Source: Chloroflexota bacterium (GTDB lineage Bacteria; Chloroflexota; Anaerolineae; Anaerolineales; Villigracilaceae). From it: a stretch of 8,957 bases of DNA. The position numbers and the translations under genes are program-made. Location: the NCBI GenBank assembly GCA_021823555.1, contig JAKANW010000077.1, positions 1 through 8,957 of the forward strand, written 5' to 3'. A model generated the notes under the pieces. The model was not told where the DNA came from. It searched no databases and saw nothing but the letters and a program-made list of their open reading frames with translations. This document shows, piece after piece, positions 5,732 through 8,957 of this stretch (position 1 is its first letter; each line of letters begins with the position of its first letter).

Positions 5732-5932
5732 CTACAGCGCCCAGGCCAGCGCCAAGCCAAAGATGGCGATGACCAGCCCGATGTGCAGGAATAGATTACT
5801 GATGGTCAATAGATTTCCCGGCAGGAAAAATTGCAACACCAGGTTCAGCAAAATGAAGATGATCCCGACCAGCGGCAATAATCCCTTGCGATGCGCCAGG
5901 TAATCGGATAGGAAATCCAGGAGTTTCGACAT
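5732..5932 (-). CDS. 66-residue two-helix membrane protein coupled to hflX
   Basis: I do not recognise the family. The protein has a short amphipathic, charged N-terminal segment (residues 1-17, ending AHRKG), a membrane helix at about 18-37, a short Pro-Gly turn (LPGN, 37-40) and a second helix at about 44-65, ending only a residue later. Its ATG overlaps the hflX TAA by one base (TAATG), which strongly suggests translation by re-initiation after hflX, and an AGGAG sits inside the end of hflX 11 bases upstream. This arrangement supports it as a real gene despite its size. No terminator is obvious in the 130 bases downstream. Confidence 0.72.
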   Translation of the reverse strand: MSKLLDFLSDYLAHRKGLLPLVGIIFILLNLVLQFFLPGNLLTISNLFLHIGLVIAIFGLALAWAL

Positions 5933-7329
5933 TATATTTCTTTCTCCTCATCCAGGATTGTACCCTCGTCAAATTCATCCTCTCCGCTCTCCACCGCTAC
6001 TGGCTGGCCTTCTTTGATCAGCCAGGGCGCGAACTGCGCCAGCATACGTCCGGGGATGCGGCCCTGCATCACGACGCCGCCGCGCTCATGCTCCACGCGT
6101 TCCACCTGTCCCGACTCGTGGAACATGGAGATCAGCGCGCCCTGTTGGTAAGGCAGCCTGACGAGAATGGATGAATATGCCTCGTACAGTTCTTCCTGCA
6201 TCAATCGCAGCAGGTCGGGAATGCCGATATTCTTCAGGCTGGAGATGGCGACCGCTTTGGGGAAGTTGCGCACCGTTTCACGCGCCGCTTCAGGAGCGTG
6301 CAGGAGATCCACCTTGTTCAGCGCCGTGACCATGGGGATGTGTCCCGCTCCGATCTCTTCCAGCGTCTCCTGCACCGACTCGTACTGGTTCAGCGCGTTG
6401 GGATGCGAAATATCCACCACGTGCAGCAACAGGTCGGCTTCAGCGATCTCTTCCAGCGTGGCTTGAAAAGCAGCTACCAGGGTGGTGGGAAGTTTTTGAA
6501 TAAAACCGACCGTGTCTGTCAGCAGGGCCTGATAGCCGCCGGGTAATTCCACGCGGCGGGTGGTCGGGTCGAGCGTGGCAAAGAGTTGGTCGGCCGCGTA
6601 CACGCCGGCGCGTGCCAGACGGTTCAACAGCGTGGACTTGCCCGCATTGGTGTACCCAACCAGGGCCACGGTAGGGATGCGGGCGCGCTTCCGCTGGGCG
6701 CGGTATCTCATGCGGTGGGCGCGCACTTTCTCCAGTTCACGTTTCAGGTGGGCGATGCGGGTGCGGATGGCGCGGCGGTCCACTTCCAGTTGCGTCTCGC
6801 CAGGGCCGCGCAGGCCTACGCCGCCGGCTGAACCGGTCCGTCCGCCGCCTCCACCAGCCTGGCGAGCCAGGTGGGTCCATTGGCGGGTCAGGCGCGGCAG
6901 ATAGTATTCATACTGCGCCAGTTCCACTTGCAGCATGCCTTCGCTGGTGTGGGCGTGCTGGGCGAAGATATCGAGGATCAGGGCGGTGCGATCCAGAATG
7001 CGGACTTTCTCGCCGAGGGCTTTCTCGAGTTCGCGCTGGTGACGCGGCGAAAGTTCATCGTCAAAGATGACCACCTGTGCAAGAGTCTCCTCAACGAAGG
7101 CTCTAAGCTCCTCCACTTTGCCCGGGCCGATGTAGGTTTCGACGTGTGGGTGATCCATCTTTTGGGTCAGCTCGCCGACTACGTCCAGTCCGGCAGTATC
7201 GGCCAGCAGGGCCAGTTCGGTCAGGGAATCTTCAAGGGAAAGCAGGTGCTTTTGCTGATAAATATCAACCCCCACCAGAAAGGCGCGTTCACGTGGCGGG
7301 ATGGTCGGTTCGGGAGACTTCTTTGTCAT
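5932..7329 (-). CDS. hflX: Ribosome-associated GTPase HflX
   Basis: This 465-residue cytoplasmic GTPase belongs to the Obg-HflX group; characterised members bind the 50S subunit and split stalled or heat-damaged ribosomes. The N-terminal HflX domain carries YIGPGK (66-71) and VIFDDELSPRHQR. A glycine-rich linker leads to GPGETQLE (175-182). The G domain shows P-loop GYTNAGKST (225-233), TLDPTTRRV (252-260), DTVGF (272-276), NKVD (338-341) and a G5-like SSLK (363-366). An acidic C-terminal extension follows. Length is at the upper end of the bacterial range. The ATG at 7329 is preferred over the in-frame TTG at 7359; neither has a Shine-Dalgarno, and the ATG overlaps the end of the upstream kinase gene by 41 bases, so translational coupling is likely. 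Confidence 0.95.
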   Translation of the reverse strand: MTKKSPEPTIPPRERAFLVGVDIYQQKHLLSLEDSLTELALLADTAGLDVVGELTQKMDHPHVETYIGPGKVEELRAFVEETLAQVVIFDDELSPRHQRELEKALGEKVRILDRTALILDIFAQHAHTSEGMLQVELAQYEYYLPRLTRQWTHLARQAGGGGGRTGSAGGVGLRGPGETQLEVDRRAIRTRIAHLKRELEKVRAHRMRYRAQRKRARIPTVALVGYTNAGKSTLLNRLARAGVYAADQLFATLDPTTRRVELPGGYQALLTDTVGFIQKLPTTLVAAFQATLEEIAEADLLLHVVDISHPNALNQYESVQETLEEIGAGHIPMVTALNKVDLLHAPEAARETVRNFPKAVAISSLKNIGIPDLLRLMQEELYEAYSSILVRLPYQQGALISMFHESGQVERVEHERGGVVMQGRIPGRMLAQFAPWLIKEGQPVAVESGEDEFDEGTILDEEKEI

Positions 7330-8554
7330 TGGGTTCGACTGTGGGTTCCAGGGTATCAAAAAGTTTAGCGATGCGCGGGTCGGTTGCCTGTGTGCGCGAA
7401 GGCAGCAATACGTGGAAGGTGGAGCCGGGCATTTTTACCTCATCGTATCCATCTGATTCTACCCAGATTGTGCCGCCGTGCGCCTCGATAATGCCGCGCG
7501 CAATGGCCAAACCCAGGCCCGGTCCGCCGCCTTTGAATTTGGTCTTGCCGCTCGAATGCAGGTTTGCCTGTCCAAGCTGCCCAAACTTCTCAAAGATCAG
7601 CGCCTGGTTTTCAGATGAAATACCGATCCCGGTATCTGCCACTGTAATTTCAATGAAACCTGGCAGGGTGCGTCCGTGGACGGTGATCTTGCCTCTATCG
7701 GGTGTGAACTTGATGGCGTTATTCAGCAGGTTGTGCAGGGCTTGATAGATGCGCTCAGGATCGGCATATAGCCAGGTGTCGCTGCCGCTGAATTTCCTGA
7801 TATCAAGTTCCTGCTGGCGTTCGTCAACGATTGGCTGTAGTTCTTTGCATAGCAGGTCCAGGAGCTGCCAGATCTGGACCGGCTGCCAGTTTAACGAGAG
7901 CAGGTGGTTGTCAATCAGCGAGACATCAATCATGTCATCCACGATCTGCCGCAGGCGATTGATGCCGGTATCCACACCGCGCAACAGGTTGTCCACTCCT
8001 TTTGCTTCGGTCTGCAATAGCTGGTCGCGCATCATGGATGTGTAGCCTTCGATCAGAGTGAGCGGGGTTTTTAATTCGTGCGCTGCAACAGCGATGAAAT
8101 TGGATTTGCTTTTGTCGAGCTTCTCCATCTTCTTTTGTACATTGGTCATCTCACTGGAGATGTGGGCCACGCGCGTTTCCATTTCATAACGGGAGACCGT
8201 CTCCAGGCTATAAGTAAAAACAGGGAGGATGGTCGCAATGAAGTCAAGCGCGTCCTGGGGATCAAGCGTATCGCGTGCCACCTCAATGGTCAGGCTGACC
8301 ATGCGGTTCACGATAAAAGCAACGTGGTATTGCCCCTGCTCGAGATCGGTCTCTGTGGGGGAGCGCGCCCAATCATACAGGATCGGGTCCACCCAGGCTA
8401 CGTCGCCAGTCAGGACGGCTTGCTGCATCAGGTCGTAGTAGCGGACGAGTTGCTCCCCAAAGCTCTCGCGCACGCCAGAGCCGCGCGCCAACGCTTGGGA
8501 TACGCGTTGAAGCCAGGGTTCGCGGATTTGGATAAGTAACTCCTGGATGGCCAT
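7289..8554 (-). CDS. Cytoplasmic sensor histidine kinase
   Basis: The 421-residue protein has no membrane helix. Residues 1-125 are an all-helical sensor-like domain of uncertain family, loosely like the N-terminal helical domain of RsbR-type proteins. A coiled-coil-like linker (about 126-152) leads to the HisKA H-box FIAVAAHELKTPL (153-165) with phospho-acceptor His159. The ATPase domain has the N-box LHNLLNNAIKF (273-283), G1 DTGIGI (307-312), F-box IFEKFGQ (320-326) and G2 GPGLGLA (344-350). A hydrophilic tail of about 35 residues follows, partly encoded by DNA shared with the hflX start. No response regulator gene is visible, so it would signal to one elsewhere. The ATG at 8554 has only a weak AAGA-type ribosome site, and the 41 bases separating it from the upstream frame show no clear promoter. 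Confidence 0.93.
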   Translation of the reverse strand: MAIQELLIQIREPWLQRVSQALARGSGVRESFGEQLVRYYDLMQQAVLTGDVAWVDPILYDWARSPTETDLEQGQYHVAFIVNRMVSLTIEVARDTLDPQDALDFIATILPVFTYSLETVSRYEMETRVAHISSEMTNVQKKMEKLDKSKSNFIAVAAHELKTPLTLIEGYTSMMRDQLLQTEAKGVDNLLRGVDTGINRLRQIVDDMIDVSLIDNHLLSLNWQPVQIWQLLDLLCKELQPIVDERQQELDIRKFSGSDTWLYADPERIYQALHNLLNNAIKFTPDRGKITVHGRTLPGFIEITVADTGIGISSENQALIFEKFGQLGQANLHSSGKTKFKGGGPGLGLAIARGIIEAHGGTIWVESDGYDEVKMPGSTFHVLLPSRTQATDPRIAKLFDTLEPTVEPNDKEVSRTDHPAT

Positions 8555-8595
8555 TTTCTTAAGTGTACGCTGAGTTGTGGCTTTTGACCATATTG

Positions 8596-8957
8596 TTAGC
8601 GTTGACGATTTTGTTGGGTGACCCAGGCTTGCAGGGTTTCTCCCACAGCTTGCAGGCTGGCTACAGATACTTTGTCGGGTGTATCCTGTGTGGTGTGCCA
8701 GTATGGGTAATCAAAGTCAATGATATCCACTGCCGGGATGCCGGCTTCAAGAAAAGGCGTTTGGTCATCCAGCATGCTGTATTTGGGCTGCGGAATGAAA
8801 ACCTTTCCATATCCGACCTTCTGCGCATACCGGGCTCCGATTGCCACGTTGTTGAAGATACAGAATCCCATGGCCCGATCAGCCTCGGCGTGGTGTCCCG
8901 GGGGCCTGACGGCGCAGAAGGCCCGTTTGATCTCTCCCTTCCTGCATCTTTCGACAG
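8596..8957 (-). CDS. Chimeric partial frame: histone-deacetylase-like N part fused to M28 peptidase C-terminus
   Basis: The frame is open from the right edge to the stop at 8596 (119 residues visible). Residues 1-52 match the deacetylase superfamily (AcuC/acetylpolyamine amidohydrolase type): [10 protein letters not shown] (14-23) with the tandem His pair and GFCIFNNVA (30-38). The next expected motif, DxDxHHGNGT with metal ligands, is absent. Instead, from about residue 53 the sequence becomes the C-terminal end of an M28-type glutaminyl cyclase-like peptidase: [19 protein letters not shown], then [15 protein letters not shown] with the last zinc-ligand His at residue 87. The switch falls within 8793-8802. 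Neither half is complete, so neither activity is expected. It may be a deletion fusing two adjacent genes, or an assembly join, since the junction lies about 160 bases from the sequence end. The end is followed by the kinase gene after 41 bases. Confidence 0.75.
   Translation of the reverse strand, partial: VERCRKGEIKRAFCAVRPPGHHAEADRAMGFCIFNNVAIGARYAQKVGYGKVFIPQPKYSMLDDQTPFLEAGIPAVDIIDFDYPYWHTTQDTPDKVSVASLQAVGETLQAWVTQQNRQR

Noticed and set aside
7329..7359. TTG at 7359 as an earlier hflX start
   Set aside because: It adds ten residues (MIPWNPQSNP) with no ribosome binding site; the ATG at 7329 gives a typical HflX N-terminus.
1..8957. CRISPR array, tRNA, rRNA or insertion-sequence transposase
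   Set aside because: I looked for regularly spaced repeats, cloverleaf-like sequence, conserved rRNA stretches and transposase motifs, and saw none.

Overview
The window reads as bacterial chromosome from an uncultured-type Chloroflexota, most likely class Anaerolineae. This is inferred from protein style: a membrane-fused spermidine synthase homologue, a MetRS of about 604 residues with no C-terminal tRNA-binding domain, a soluble histidine kinase, HflX, and many short palindromic intergenic repeats. No rRNA or tRNA gene, CRISPR array, transposase or phage gene is visible. Both ends cut through reading frames.

Left part (1-2114): a partial, leftward membrane-fused spermidine synthase-like gene shares a short divergent promoter region with a rightward gene for a two-helix membrane protein. 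The latter has a strong promoter placed so that its mRNA would be leaderless. A 400-base non-coding stretch follows, holding a bulged hairpin, a good intrinsic terminator and a roughly 155-base inverted-repeat element that ends just upstream of metG.

Middle (2115-5334): metG carries an in-frame palindromic insert just before its KMSKS-type loop. A 17-bp perfect hairpin separates it from a class I SAM-dependent methyltransferase. The last 27 residues of that methyltransferase copy the C-terminal end of the MetRS just upstream. A second palindromic element starts on the methyltransferase stop codon. Next come the C-terminal remnant of a nitroreductase on the other strand, GC-rich repeat sequence in place of its N-terminal half, and a bidirectional terminator hairpin.

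Right part (5348-8957): everything is leftward. A partial chimeric frame (histone-deacetylase-like N part joined to the C-terminal end of an M28 glutaminyl-cyclase-like peptidase) is followed by a cytoplasmic histidine kinase, the GTPase HflX and a 66-residue membrane protein. The last three overlap end to end and look translationally coupled. Downstream sits a separate GlsB/YeaQ-type membrane protein with its own ribosome binding site and terminator.

The main theme is mosaicism. Three reading frames (methyltransferase plus MetRS tail, deacetylase plus M28 peptidase, truncated nitroreductase) look stitched together or cut. Several unrelated palindromic repeat families sit at gene ends, and one lies inside an essential gene. 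I see no clear new defence or biosynthetic system.
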